Part shown: positions 7,245 to 15,018 of the stretch, piece by piece | Numbering within the stretch: position 1 is the stretch's first letter | Layout of the letters: the number at the start of each line of letters is the position of its first letter | Source: Nitriliruptorales bacterium | GTDB taxonomy: Bacteria > Actinomycetota > Nitriliruptoria > Euzebyales > Egibacteraceae | Length of the DNA: 25,759 nt | Assembly (NCBI GenBank): GCA_007126835.1 | Contig: SLAO01000125.1 | Span: forward strand, 1-25,759 | Direction: 5' to 3' | Translations under genes and position numbers: made by a program | Notes under the pieces: generated by a model | Database searches by the model: none | Seen by the model: the letters and a program-made list of their open reading frames with translations, nothing else | Told to the model about the DNA's origin: nothing

Positions 7245-8765
7245 CTACGCAGACGTCCGAGTCTTCTCGGTCTCGCCTCCCCTGAGCCGTCCGACAGCGC
7301 TCCAGATCAGGGGGGCCAGAAGCAGCACCGCAGCGGCGGCGAAGGTGCCGAGCGTGAACGGGCGACTGAAGAAGACACCCCAGTCCCCTCGAGACACGCC
7401 GATGCCATTGACCAGCCCGGTCTCGGCGATCGAGCCGAGCACCAAACCCAGCACGATGGCGGCGATGGGAAAGTCGAAGCGTTTGGCGAAGAATCCGATG
7501 ACGCCGCAGAACAGCATGATCCAGAGATCCACCGGACGGTTGTAGATGGCGAATGTGCCCACCACGGCGAACACGAGGATGACCGTGCTGAAGACCTTGA
7601 ACGGGATCGTGAGCAGGCGCAGGAGCATGCGCACGGTCAGCAGGCCGATGACGAACACGAGCAGGCTGGCCACCGGCATCGAGGCGAACACCGATGAGGT
7701 GACCTCGGGACTGTCCCGGAACAGCAGCGGGCCGGGGCGGAGACCGTTGAGGATCAGGACGCCGAGCAGGATCGCGGTCGTTGCGCCACCGGGGATCCCC
7801 AGCGTCAGCAACGGCACCATGGACCCCGCCGCGGCGGAGTTGTTCGCCGACTCCGGGCCAGCGACCCCCCGGACGTCACCGTGGCCGAACTTCGAGGTGT
7901 CGCGGGACAGCTGCCGGGTGGTGCCGTAGCCCAGGAACGCGGCGATGGTCGCGCCGGCGCCGGGCAGCATCCCGACGAAGTTGCCGATGATGCTCGAGCG
8001 AAACAGCGTCAGTCGGGTGGCCTTCAGGTCCGCCAGGGAGGGCATGGGGAATCGGCGAACCTTGCGGATGTCCTCCTTGGTGTAGGTGCCCGCAGCCGTG
8101 CCCTTGTAGATGCCCATTAAGATCTCGGACACCGCGAAGAACCCGATGATCGCCGGGATGAAGTCGATCCCGCCCTGCAACTGCTGGATGTCGAACGTGA
8201 AGCGCAGCGCACCCGACACCGGGTCCAACCCGACAGTGGCCAGCATCAGCCCGAACACGGCGGCGATCAGCGCCTTGACCAGGGAGCCGGTGCCGAGGCT
8301 GGCCACGCACGCCATGCCGAGCATCGCCATGGCGAAGTACTCGGGCGGGCCGAACTGCAGCGCGATGCGCAGGAACTGCGGCGCCACGCCCACCAGCAGG
8401 GCCGCCCCGATGATCCCGCCGATCGCCGACGACATGATCGCCAGCGCGATCGCGCGGTCGGCTTGGCCTAATTGGGTGAGCGGATAGCCGTCCCTGGCCG
8501 TCGCGGCCCCCATCACGTCGCCCGGCATGTTGAACAGCACCGCGGCCAGGGAGCCGGCGCACGTCGCCGCCACGTACACGCCGATCATCATGATGATCGA
8601 CGCCTCTGCCCCCAGCGCGTAGCTGAAGGGCACGAGCAGCGCGACCGCGGTCACCCCGCTCAACCCCGGGATGGTCCCGAAGACCAAGCCGATGAACACC
8701 CCCGTGATCATCAGCAGGAGGTGCCCGGGCTGCAGGACCGACAGGAAGCCGCCGACGATGTCCAA
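7245..8765 (-). CDS. tctA: Tripartite tricarboxylate transporter, large permease subunit TctA
   Basis: Integral membrane subunit of 506 residues (family about 500) with some 10-12 hydrophobic segments; it forms the secondary-transport pore for a carboxylate delivered by TctC. The duplicated glycine-rich motif of the family is clear: GLVFGTIPGLSG (26-37) and GNFVGMLPGAGA (261-272). Other hallmarks are FNMPGD (78-83) and LGIPGGATTAILLG. The start is TTG 8765, preceded by GAGGGG; an ATG alternative is not obvious. It lies 18 bp after the tctB stop, a normal operon spacing. The gene looks intact. The substrate class (di- or tricarboxylate, or aromatic acid) cannot be read from this subunit. Confidence 0.95.
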   Translation of the reverse strand: MDIVGGFLSVLQPGHLLLMITGVFIGLVFGTIPGLSGVTAVALLVPFSYALGAEASIIMMIGVYVAATCAGSLAAVLFNMPGDVMGAATARDGYPLTQLGQADRAIALAIMSSAIGGIIGAALLVGVAPQFLRIALQFGPPEYFAMAMLGMACVASLGTGSLVKALIAAVFGLMLATVGLDPVSGALRFTFDIQQLQGGIDFIPAIIGFFAVSEILMGIYKGTAAGTYTKEDIRKVRRFPMPSLADLKATRLTLFRSSIIGNFVGMLPGAGATIAAFLGYGTTRQLSRDTSKFGHGDVRGVAGPESANNSAAAGSMVPLLTLGIPGGATTAILLGVLILNGLRPGPLLFRDSPEVTSSVFASMPVASLLVFVIGLLTVRMLLRLLTIPFKVFSTVILVFAVVGTFAIYNRPVDLWIMLFCGVIGFFAKRFDFPIAAIVLGLVLGSIAETGLVNGIGVSRGDWGVFFSRPFTLGTFAAAAVLLLAPLIWSAVGRLRGGETEKTRTSA

Positions 8766-8783
8766 CGCGTTCCCCTCTGGTGG

Positions 8784-9413
8784 TCAGTACAGGTAGGTGC
8801 TGAACTCGAGGAAGAAGTCCACCCCGCGGGGCAGCGGAACGACCAGCAGCCGGGTGAACACCAGGATCACCGTCGCGACGACCCCGAGTGGCAGGACGAT
8901 CAGGAACCACCAACGCCGCTCCCCGAGGAGGAGCAAGAACGCGACCGTGAACAGCAAGGTGACGGGCACGAACCCGGTCGTCGGCATGAGGTAGACGTAC
9001 AGCCCGAGCAAGGCGAACGCGGCAAGGGTGCGCAACCTCCGGTCCAGCGTGGGGACATCCCGCGCCGCGGGGTCGCTGAGCGAGGGGCTCGCTCGCTCGC
9101 CGTCGTCGGTCTCGTCGGCGCTTGCTCCCCGCCGCACCCGGACAACATCGGCGATGGCCAACAGCAGGTACATGAGACTTAGGACGGTGGCGATCGCCAC
9201 GAGCAGGCCCGGCCAGAAATCCGGGTCGAGCAGCGCCTGGCCCCGACGCCCGGAGACGAAGGTGTCCAAGCGCAGCCAGAAGTTGCCGAACACGAGCACG
9301 AGGATCGCGGCGAGCACCACCTCGCGATACGGCCGGATCCAGCTGCTGGCCTGCTCCCACCGCCTGCCCGCCGTGGCGGTCCGTGCCGAACCGGCCTCGT
9401 CTGGTGCCTCCAT
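8784..9413 (-). CDS. tctB: Tripartite tricarboxylate transporter, small subunit TctB
   Basis: Small membrane subunit that works with TctA. I choose ATG 9413 (209 residues, GAGGG just upstream) over the longer open frame, which runs back through the hairpin and into tctC. Four to five hydrophobic segments are visible: about 31-48, 68-93 and three in the C-terminal half, with the TGFVPVTLLFTVAFLLLLG stretch typical of TctB. A polar, acidic loop (GASADETDDGERASPSLSD) separates the halves. TctB is poorly conserved, so the assignment rests on position between tctC and tctA, size and topology. Confidence 0.9.
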   Translation of the reverse strand: MEAPDEAGSARTATAGRRWEQASSWIRPYREVVLAAILVLVFGNFWLRLDTFVSGRRGQALLDPDFWPGLLVAIATVLSLMYLLLAIADVVRVRRGASADETDDGERASPSLSDPAARDVPTLDRRLRTLAAFALLGLYVYLMPTTGFVPVTLLFTVAFLLLLGERRWWFLIVLPLGVVATVILVFTRLLVVPLPRGVDFFLEFSTYLY

Positions 9414-9476
9414 GGTCCCTCTCGATCGACGCGGATCAGCGCGTTGCCGACCCGGGCGTAGGACGAGCGCAGCCGT

Positions 9477-9502
9477 GGGCGGGGCGGAAGACCGCCCCGC
9501 CC
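9477..9502 (-). terminator. Perfect 11-bp hairpin between tctC and tctB
   Basis: GGGCGGGGCGG (9477-9487) and CCGCCCCGCCC (9492-9502) pair without a mismatch around a 4-nt loop. The structure begins 9 nt after the tctC stop and ends about 64 nt before the tctB start. It has no T run. Such a structure in a binding-protein operon may act as a partial terminator or an RNase barrier, so that tctC mRNA exceeds tctBA mRNA. Confidence 0.65.
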
Positions 9503-9511
9503 GGGCTGTGG

Positions 9512-10696
9512 CTACTCGCCCTCGAGCTCCTCCTCGACCGCTCCGGTGTCGTAGTCGAGCTCTTCGATCAGGTTCTCCACCTGCTCGCGCTCGCGCTGCG
9601 CCTCGGCCTCGAACTCCTCGCTGTTGAGGTAGCCGCCGGCCACGTGCTGGAAGAACTCCACCTCGTACTCGGTGTAGAACGGCAGCTGCGCCGCGGCGTA
9701 GAACACGTTGTGCATGTAGTCGATCCGCTCCTGGTCGACGTCCGCCAGGGTGGTCACACCGCGCCACCGGCCGATCGGCACGTCGTAGCCGAGGTCGGCC
9801 ACCGACGGGATGTCGGGGTCGATGTCCTCGAACACGATGTCGCCGCCGTAGGCCAGAGGACGGATCTGGCCGTCCTCGTACAGGTCGTAGATGGTCCCGG
9901 CCGTCTCGTGGAGCACGTCCACGTCGCCGCCCAGCAGGGCCGAGGTGCGCTCGCCCACACCGTCGAAGGGCACGAAGCCGAACTCGGTGCCGAGGTCTTG
10001 TTCAAGGCTGAGCATGCGGAACTCGTCGTCGCTGCCGATGCCCGAACCCGACAGGATCACCTCGCCGGGGTTGTCGACCGCGAAGTCCAGCATCTCCTCG
10101 AACGTCTCGAACTGACTGTCCTCGGCCACCCAGTAGATCTCGGTGGCCCCCTGGTTACGGATCACGAACGAGCTGTCGTCGACGAAGCTGTAGGGCTGGA
10201 TGCCCAACGCGTCGTTGATGGTCTGGTTCGCGATCGCGCCGTAAATCGTGTAGCCGTCGGCCGCCTGCGTGAACAAGTGCCCGAGCCCGACCTCGCCGGA
10301 GGCACCCGGCATGTTGTTGTACACGATGCTCTCGCCGAAGATGCGTTCGGCGTCGTGGCCGATGTGGCGGGCGTAGTTGTCCGAGCCTCCGCCCTCGCCC
10401 CAGGGCACGATCCATTCGATGGACCGCTCCGGGAAGCCGTCATCGGGTTGCGGGATGACCTCCTGCAGGGCCTCGATCACCTCGTCGGTGTCGGCTCCGT
10501 CGTCGTAGTCGTACTCGCCGTCTTCGAACTGGGCGATGACCTCGTCGATGTCGGCGACGACTTCCTCCTGGCTCGGCCAGTCGCCGTTGGTCGCGGCCTC
10601 TTCCACCCCGTCATCCTCGCCACAGGCAGCGACGATCAGGGCGAATAGGGCAATCGTTGCGATCGTGAGCAGATGGGGACGTGCACGAACTCTCAT
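9512..10696 (-). CDS. tctC: Tripartite tricarboxylate transporter substrate-binding lipoprotein TctC
   Basis: Extracytoplasmic receptor that captures the substrate for TctAB. ATG 10696 follows GGGAG and gives 394 residues; upstream in-frame starts lack this. The N-terminus is a lipoprotein signal: basic residues, a hydrophobic stretch, then a lipobox ending VAAC with Cys25 as the lipidated residue. Residues 26-87 are an unusual acidic segment with 24 Asp/Glu and no Lys/Arg. The Bug/TctC fold begins about residue 88: FPERSIEWIVPWGEGGGSD, YNNMPGASGEVG and ADGYTIYGAIANQT correspond to the usual ligand-binding loops. The C-terminus is again acidic (EEELEGE). It is the first gene of the operon, with its own promoter upstream. 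Ligand unknown. Confidence 0.93.
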   Translation of the reverse strand: MRVRARPHLLTIATIALFALIVAACGEDDGVEEAATNGDWPSQEEVVADIDEVIAQFEDGEYDYDDGADTDEVIEALQEVIPQPDDGFPERSIEWIVPWGEGGGSDNYARHIGHDAERIFGESIVYNNMPGASGEVGLGHLFTQAADGYTIYGAIANQTINDALGIQPYSFVDDSSFVIRNQGATEIYWVAEDSQFETFEEMLDFAVDNPGEVILSGSGIGSDDEFRMLSLEQDLGTEFGFVPFDGVGERTSALLGGDVDVLHETAGTIYDLYEDGQIRPLAYGGDIVFEDIDPDIPSVADLGYDVPIGRWRGVTTLADVDQERIDYMHNVFYAAAQLPFYTEYEVEFFQHVAGGYLNSEEFEAEAQREREQVENLIEELDYDTGAVEEELEGE

Positions 10697-11129
10697 GTGT
10701 CGGCTCCCTTGTATCGGATGACCCGGGCACCCTTCACCACACCCGCGCCATCCGGCGGCACTCGAACTGGCCGAGCGATGGTCGACCGCGTGGCACAGGG
10801 CCACGAGGGCAGATCACGGCGCCACCTGGCGCCGGTTGGGCCGAAGCCTCACGGACAGACCCTTCGTCCCACGACGGAACCTGCCCCGGGCGCCAGCCGC
10901 GGGCTCGCTACGAGACTGCAGCTGCTTCCGACTGGGCTCGTACACCGTCCACCCTCCGGAACGCCCGTTCCACAATCGCGGTCGAGTCTCTTACAGAGAT
11001 AGTGGACAGTTCCCACAAGGTCAAGGATTTGTTACAGATTCATGGTCGTCGTTGCTGGCCGCCCCGAGCCTGCGGTTCTCGAGGGGTTTTTCGCTTGACG
11101 GAATCGGTTGACGCCCGTAGGAAAGGCGG
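10697..11129. other. 433-bp divergent intergenic region, tctC / HAD gene
   Basis: No coding region is supported here; the open frames in it have no start signal and no recognisable product. It holds a minus-strand promoter for tctC (10996-11024), two copies of TTACAGA (10991 and 11032) flanking that promoter, and a possible plus-strand promoter TTGACG (11095) - 17 bp - TAGGAA (11118) just before the HAD start. The tctC leader would be about 290 nt. I see no riboswitch core that I recognise. Confidence 0.5.
10996..11024 (-). promoter_or_regulatory. Promoter for the tctC operon, with operator-like symmetry
   Basis: On the minus strand TTGACC (11024-11019) is separated by exactly 17 bp from TATCTC (11001-10996), a good housekeeping-type promoter. 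The spacer carries GTGG-N7-CCAC symmetry (11002-11016). The heptamer TTACAGA occurs at 10991 and 11032, 41 bp apart (about four helix turns), one overlapping the start-site side and one upstream of the -35. IclR or another regulator could bind here. Confidence 0.5.
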
Positions 11130-11810
11130 ATGCAAGCCCAGGCGCCACCACGCACGGTCAGCTTTGACGTCTACAGCGCGCTCATCGACTCCCGCTCCGG
11201 AGGCGCGCGGGCGTTCGCTGCACTTGCCGAGCAACGCGGGTGGGCCGTTGACGCCTCCGAGGCCTACGCGCGGTGGGACGCGATCTGCAAGGACCTCCAG
11301 CGCAGGGTCGTCAGCTACGTGTCGTTTCGTGCGCTGGCCGGACAGGCGATGGAGCAAGCGCTCACCGAGCTCGGGCTAGACGCCGACCCGCGCTCGGCCA
11401 CAGAGGCGCTGCTGGCCACCATCGGCTCGTGGCCTCACTACGACGACGTCCCCGACGCCGTCGCACAAGTGGCGCAGACCCACCCGGTGGCGCTGCTGAC
11501 CAACATCGACGACGACCTCCTCGCTCGCACGGTCACGGGATATCCGTTCACCGACGCGATCACCTCCGAGGCCGCGCGCTGCTACAAGCCAAGCCCGGAG
11601 ATCTACCGGTTCGCCGAGCGACGGCTCGGCCCGCTCGTCCACGTCGCGGCGTCAGCCCGCGACGTCCGCGGGTCGCTCGAGGCCGGGCTCGACGTCGTGC
11701 GGGTGGTGCGCCCCGGCCATCGCGTCGACCCCGAGGGGCCGCAGCCCCAATGGGTGATCGACGACCTCGGCGCGCTTCCCGAGACCCTTGCTCGCCTCGA
11801 GGACGGCTGA
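11130..11810 (+). CDS. HAD-superfamily hydrolase resembling 2-haloacid dehalogenases
   Basis: Cytosolic Rossmann-fold hydrolase of 226 residues, ATG 11130 with GGAAAGG 3 nt upstream. HAD motif I is FDVYSALID with nucleophile Asp13, motif II is LLTN (Thr124, Asn125), motif III is Lys153 in CYKPSPEIY, and Asp178 lies in the last acidic motif (AASARDVRGSLEAG). The DVYxxL signature and the KPxPEIY block place it near type II haloacid dehalogenases. However, my by-eye alignment with L-2-haloacid dehalogenase shows changes at residues needed for halide chemistry: the Arg41 position is Asp50 (RWDA), and Ser175/Asn177 are Ala/Ser. A phosphatase or other role is therefore more likely than dehalogenation. 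The MFS gene follows after 18 bp. Confidence 0.87.
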   Translation: MQAQAPPRTVSFDVYSALIDSRSGGARAFAALAEQRGWAVDASEAYARWDAICKDLQRRVVSYVSFRALAGQAMEQALTELGLDADPRSATEALLATIGSWPHYDDVPDAVAQVAQTHPVALLTNIDDDLLARTVTGYPFTDAITSEAARCYKPSPEIYRFAERRLGPLVHVAASARDVRGSLEAGLDVVRVVRPGHRVDPEGPQPQWVIDDLGALPETLARLEDG

Positions 11811-11828
11811 GTCCAGCCCGATGCCACG

Positions 11829-13019
11829 ATGAACCTGCCCGGACGGGGCGCTGCCCCGTCGACGCTGCGCAGCTCAGCCGTCGCGGTGGGAGTGACCGCG
11901 ATGGGGGTGCTGCCTTCCTTCATGGTCAGTGCGTTCGCGGTGCAGCTGCGGGACACGTTCCCCTTCGACGAGACGCACCTCGGGCTGGTGGTGGGTGCCT
12001 TCTACGGGGTGTCGGCCGGGGGCTCGATCCTCGCAGGTCGCGTCATCGAACGGACCGGCTCGTTCGTCGGGATCGTGCTGACCGCGGCGTGCAGCGGGGC
12101 GGCGCTGCTGGGCGTCGCGCTGTTCGCGACGTCGTGGTGGTGGGTGCTCGGCTTGCTGGTCCTCGCGGGGGTCGGCAACGCATCCGCACAGCCTGCGGCG
12201 AACCATCTGTTGGCGGCGCGGATCCCTGCCGGGCGGCAGGGCCTGCTGTTCGGGATCAAGCAGGCGGCAGTCCCAGTGACCACGCTGGTCGGAGGCGCGC
12301 TCGTTCCCATCGTGGGGCTGACCGTCGGGTGGGAGTGGGCGTTCGCTGGGCTCGCCGTCGTCGCCGTGCTCCTCGCGATCGGGGCGCCGCGCGGTGGCCC
12401 GGGCCACGCCGCCCGGCCGGCCAAGGCAGGCCGGATCCACAGCCGCCGCGCGCTGCTGACGTTGACCGTCGGCGGGTTCCTGGGGGCTGCGGCGGTCAAC
12501 TCGATGGGCGTGTTCCACGTGGCTTCGGGCGTCGCTGCCGGGTTCTCGCCCGGCGCCGCCGGGATGCTGCTGGCCATGGGCAGCGCCCTCGGGATCGTCA
12601 CGCGCGTGCTCGCAGGCTGGCGCGCCGACTTCCGGCAGGGGGGCCACCTCCGGGTGGCGTCCTGGATGCTGCTGCTGGGCGCGGTGGGGTTCGTCCTCCT
12701 CGGGAGCGCCCCGCCCGGGGCACTGTTCGTGGTGGGGACGGTGCTCGCGTTCGCTGCCGGATGGGGATGGAACGGCCTGTTCACGTTCGCCGTGATCCGG
12801 CGCTACCCGCTGGCACCGGCGGCTGCCAGCGGGGTGTCGCAGACGGGCCTGTGGATCGGAGGGTTCGCCGGCCCCCCCGCCTTCGGGGTCCTGGCCTCAC
12901 AGGTCTCCTACTTCGCCGCATGGACCGCGGCAGCGACCGCGCTGCTGGTCGCGGCGGCCTGCCTTCTGCGAGCACGCGCGATGTACCTGCGCGGCGACGC
13001 GGCCCCGGCGTCGCGGTGA
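11829..13019 (+). CDS. MFS transporter
   Basis: Predicted 396-residue inner-membrane carrier with about 12 hydrophobic segments, the normal length for the family. The loop between segments 2 and 3 (GRVIERTGSFVGI) is a degenerate MFS motif A. The long central loop (about 180-215, rich in Pro, Gly, Arg) separates two six-helix halves. ATG 11829 is 18 bp after the HAD stop; a clear Shine-Dalgarno is missing, so translation may be coupled. The general look (FxFDETHLGLVVGAFYGVSAG, then PAANHLLAARIPAGRQGLLFGIKQ) recalls cyanate/oxalate-type or drug-export MFS members. The substrate is unknown. Confidence 0.9.
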   Translation: MNLPGRGAAPSTLRSSAVAVGVTAMGVLPSFMVSAFAVQLRDTFPFDETHLGLVVGAFYGVSAGGSILAGRVIERTGSFVGIVLTAACSGAALLGVALFATSWWWVLGLLVLAGVGNASAQPAANHLLAARIPAGRQGLLFGIKQAAVPVTTLVGGALVPIVGLTVGWEWAFAGLAVVAVLLAIGAPRGGPGHAARPAKAGRIHSRRALLTLTVGGFLGAAAVNSMGVFHVASGVAAGFSPGAAGMLLAMGSALGIVTRVLAGWRADFRQGGHLRVASWMLLLGAVGFVLLGSAPPGALFVVGTVLAFAAGWGWNGLFTFAVIRRYPLAPAAASGVSQTGLWIGGFAGPPAFGVLASQVSYFAAWTAAATALLVAAACLLRARAMYLRGDAAPASR

Positions 13020-13032
13020 TGACCCTGGCCGC

Positions 13033-13047
13033 CGCTCGCTAGGAGCG
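13033..13047. terminator. Weak hairpin between convergent MFS and VOC genes
   Basis: CGCTC-GCTAG-GAGCG forms a 5-bp stem with a 5-nt loop, 13 nt after the MFS stop and overlapping the VOC stop. It is short and lacks a T run, so the call is tentative. Confidence 0.25.
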
Positions 13048-13455
13048 CGTGGCCTCGTCGCACTCGTTGGCCAACTCGACGAGGTTGCCGTCGGGGTCTC
13101 GGATGTAGATCGAGCGCAGTGCCGCTTTAGCCCCCACCTTCGGCACGGGCCCAACCTCGACGGGGACGCCGACCTCGTCCAGGAACGTCGCGATCTCGTC
13201 GACGTCGGTCTCGACGAGCAAGCAGAAGTCGCCCGCACCGCGCGTGGGCAGCCGAGCGTGCGGGTCGTACTCACGGCCGGCCTGGTGCAGGTTGATCTTC
13301 TGGTCCCCGGCGCGGATGCCTCGTCGGCCACCGGCGAACTCCAGCGGCTCCAGTCCGAGCACGTCGACGTAAAAGCGCATCGTCGCGTCGACGTCCGCGA
13401 CGGTCAGCACGAGATGGTCGATGCCCCGCACGTGCGGGGCGACATGGTGGGTCAT
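13039..13455 (-). CDS. VOC-fold (glyoxalase/dioxygenase superfamily) protein
   Basis: Small 138-residue protein with two beta-alpha-beta-beta-beta modules of the vicinal-oxygen-chelate fold. GIDHLVLTVADV with FYVDVLGLE opens module one and IRDPDGNLVELANE closes module two. Metal ligands by position are His14, His57 (INLHQAG) and Glu127; at the fourth usual position, the start of module two, I see Asp76 (GAGDFCLLVE) where many members have His. It may be a glyoxalase, an isomerase or a dioxygenase, and no substrate can be assigned. The start is ATG 13455, with the stop of the upstream TauE gene 35 bp before it, so the two are probably co-transcribed. Confidence 0.9.
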   Translation of the reverse strand: MTHHVAPHVRGIDHLVLTVADVDATMRFYVDVLGLEPLEFAGGRRGIRAGDQKINLHQAGREYDPHARLPTRGAGDFCLLVETDVDEIATFLDEVGVPVEVGPVPKVGAKAALRSIYIRDPDGNLVELANECDEATRS

Positions 13456-13490
13456 CAGCGTCGTCCGTTCGTCAGTCGTCGAAGCGTTCC

Positions 13491-14237
13491 TCACGCCCCG
13501 GTGATTCCGTCGAAGACCAGCTTGGCCGCCATCGCCACCAGGAAGACGAGGACCAGTCGCTCGAAGGTCGCCAGCGGCAGGCGGGCCGACAGCCGCATAC
13601 CCAACGGCAAGGCGATGGCCGCGGGGACGATCGCCAGCAGGCTCGAGGCCAGCAGCTCCAGGCTGTACATCCCCAGAAACGCGAAGGCGGCGACCTGGGC
13701 CACGGCGAAGACCTCGATCTGGGCGGCGAGTTGGAACAAGAACGCCCGCCGTGGCAGCCGCAGGGCGTGTGCATAGGTGGTCAGCAGGGGACCCGAGATC
13801 CCGGTGGCGCCTTGCAGCACACCTGACGCCGCCCCGACCGGAGGCGACAGCCGGCGGCTTTGGACCTCGGTGACCTCGAGCTGGGGGCGGAACACGAACA
13901 GGCCGACGTAGGCGACGACCACGCCGGCGAGCGCGAACATGAGCCAGACCGGTTCGACGGCGCTGAGCACCCACGCGCCGGCCACGGCGCCGACGATGCC
14001 AAACCCCATCAGGGAGGGCAGGTCCCTGCTCTGACCGACGTAGCCACGGTGCGCCCACAACAGCCACGAGTTCGTCAGCACGGTGGGGATCGCCATGATC
14101 ACGACGGCTTCCTCGACCCCGATGAAGCCCGCCATGACGGGGATGGCCACGGTCGGCAGCCCCGTGCCCACCGCGCCCTTGACGAAGGCGCCGAGCAGCA
14201 TCGCGCCGATCACGACCGCAAGCTCCGCGCCGGTCAT
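13491..14237 (-). CDS. TauE/SafE-family membrane permease
   Basis: Predicted 248-residue permease with about eight hydrophobic segments; family members export sulfite, sulfoacetate or other small organic anions. The first repeat contains GAFVKGAVGTGLPTVAIPVM, the conserved N-terminal TauE signature, and the second half contains GVLQGATGISGPLLTTY, its counterpart, so the family's internal duplication is intact. ATG 14237 follows GGTGGGG. The VOC gene is downstream in the same unit, and the DJ-1 gene is divergent across 146 bp. The substrate is not evident. Confidence 0.92.
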   Translation of the reverse strand: MTGAELAVVIGAMLLGAFVKGAVGTGLPTVAIPVMAGFIGVEEAVVIMAIPTVLTNSWLLWAHRGYVGQSRDLPSLMGFGIVGAVAGAWVLSAVEPVWLMFALAGVVVAYVGLFVFRPQLEVTEVQSRRLSPPVGAASGVLQGATGISGPLLTTYAHALRLPRRAFLFQLAAQIEVFAVAQVAAFAFLGMYSLELLASSLLAIVPAAIALPLGMRLSARLPLATFERLVLVFLVAMAAKLVFDGITGA

Positions 14238-14383
14238 CGGCTGACCCCACCGCAGATGCCTCCAACCCCACCGCGGGTTGCCCGCGATCCGCCGGCTGGT
14301 CGCGTCTCAGCCCTGCAGCGCCGGGCAGCTATCCTCAGCCAGTCGCGCTGCCCCGTGGGCGTGCCACCGGGAAGGAGACAGCC

Positions 14384-14974
14384 GTGCCAACGACGATCGG
14401 GTTCTTCCTCTTCGACGGTGTCGAAGAGCTCGACTGGGCAGGACCATGGGAGGTGCTGGCCTCGTGGGCCACACGCTGGCCCGACGACGGGGTGCACTGC
14501 TTCACGATGAGCCAGACCGGTGCGGCCGTGCGGTGCGCCCGCGGCGCGCGAGTGCTGGTCGACCACTCGTGGGACGACGCGCCGGTCGCCGACGTGCTCG
14601 TCTACCCAGGGGGAATCGGCACGAGACCGCAGGTTGACGACGAGGCCGTGCTGGCCTGGGTGCGCACCGCGGCCGCCAACGCGCAGGTCGTGGCCAGCGT
14701 CTGCACGGGAGCGTTGGTGCTCGGTAGCGCCGGTCTGCTCGACGACCGTCCGGCCACGACCCACTGGCGCGCCGTGGACGAGCTGCGCGGGCTGGGTCGC
14801 AGAATCGAGGTGCGCGCCGGCGAGCGCTTCGTCGACGACGGCAACATCGTCACGTCGGCGGGCATCTCGGCGGGCATCGACATGGCCCTGCATCTCGTGG
14901 CGCGGCTGCACTCGGTCGAGCGCGCTCGGGAGGTCCGACACCAGATGCAGTACGACCCCAAGCCCCCGGTCTGA
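14384..14974 (+). CDS. DJ-1/PfpI-family protein, isonitrile hydratase-like
   Basis: Cytosolic 196-residue enzyme of the class I glutamine-amidotransferase-like fold. GTG 14384 is preceded by a strong AAGGAGA site. The nucleophile elbow is SVCTGALVLG with Cys107-Thr108, followed by GLLDDRPATTHW. Asp17 in VEELDWAGPWEVL is at the place of the Asp17 that, with Cys101 and Thr102, serves catalysis in Pseudomonas isonitrile hydratase, so hydration of isonitriles to N-substituted formamides is a reasonable proposal. The same domain is found at the N-terminus of GlxA-like AraC regulators, but no helix-turn-helix follows here; the chain ends after the alpha/beta domain. No isonitrile biosynthetic gene is nearby, so the true substrate is uncertain. 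Confidence 0.9.
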   Translation: MPTTIGFFLFDGVEELDWAGPWEVLASWATRWPDDGVHCFTMSQTGAAVRCARGARVLVDHSWDDAPVADVLVYPGGIGTRPQVDDEAVLAWVRTAAANAQVVASVCTGALVLGSAGLLDDRPATTHWRAVDELRGLGRRIEVRAGERFVDDGNIVTSAGISAGIDMALHLVARLHSVERAREVRHQMQYDPKPPV

Positions 14975-14988
14975 GCCGGGCCGGGCTC
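14973..14988 (+). terminator. Hairpin after the DJ-1/PfpI gene
   Basis: GAGCC (14973-14977) and GGCTC (14984-14988) form a 5-bp stem with a 6-nt loop directly at the stop codon, between convergent genes. No T run is seen. Confidence 0.3.
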
Positions 14989-15018
14989 CGCGTGACGTCC
15001 GGCTGTGAAGGGAGCGGA

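Noticed and set aside
5922..7697. 591-codon plus-strand open frame
   Set aside because: It is antisense to caiB, iclR and tctA, all of which have strong family motifs. The translation is low-complexity His/Arg/Gln-rich sequence.
10697..10990. Riboswitch in the tctC leader
   Set aside because: The leader is long (about 290 nt), but I recognise no conserved aptamer core.
11273..13042. 589-codon plus-strand open frame over the HAD and MFS genes
   Set aside because: It is in another frame; the HAD and MFS frames carry recognisable domains while this one is Arg/Ala-rich.
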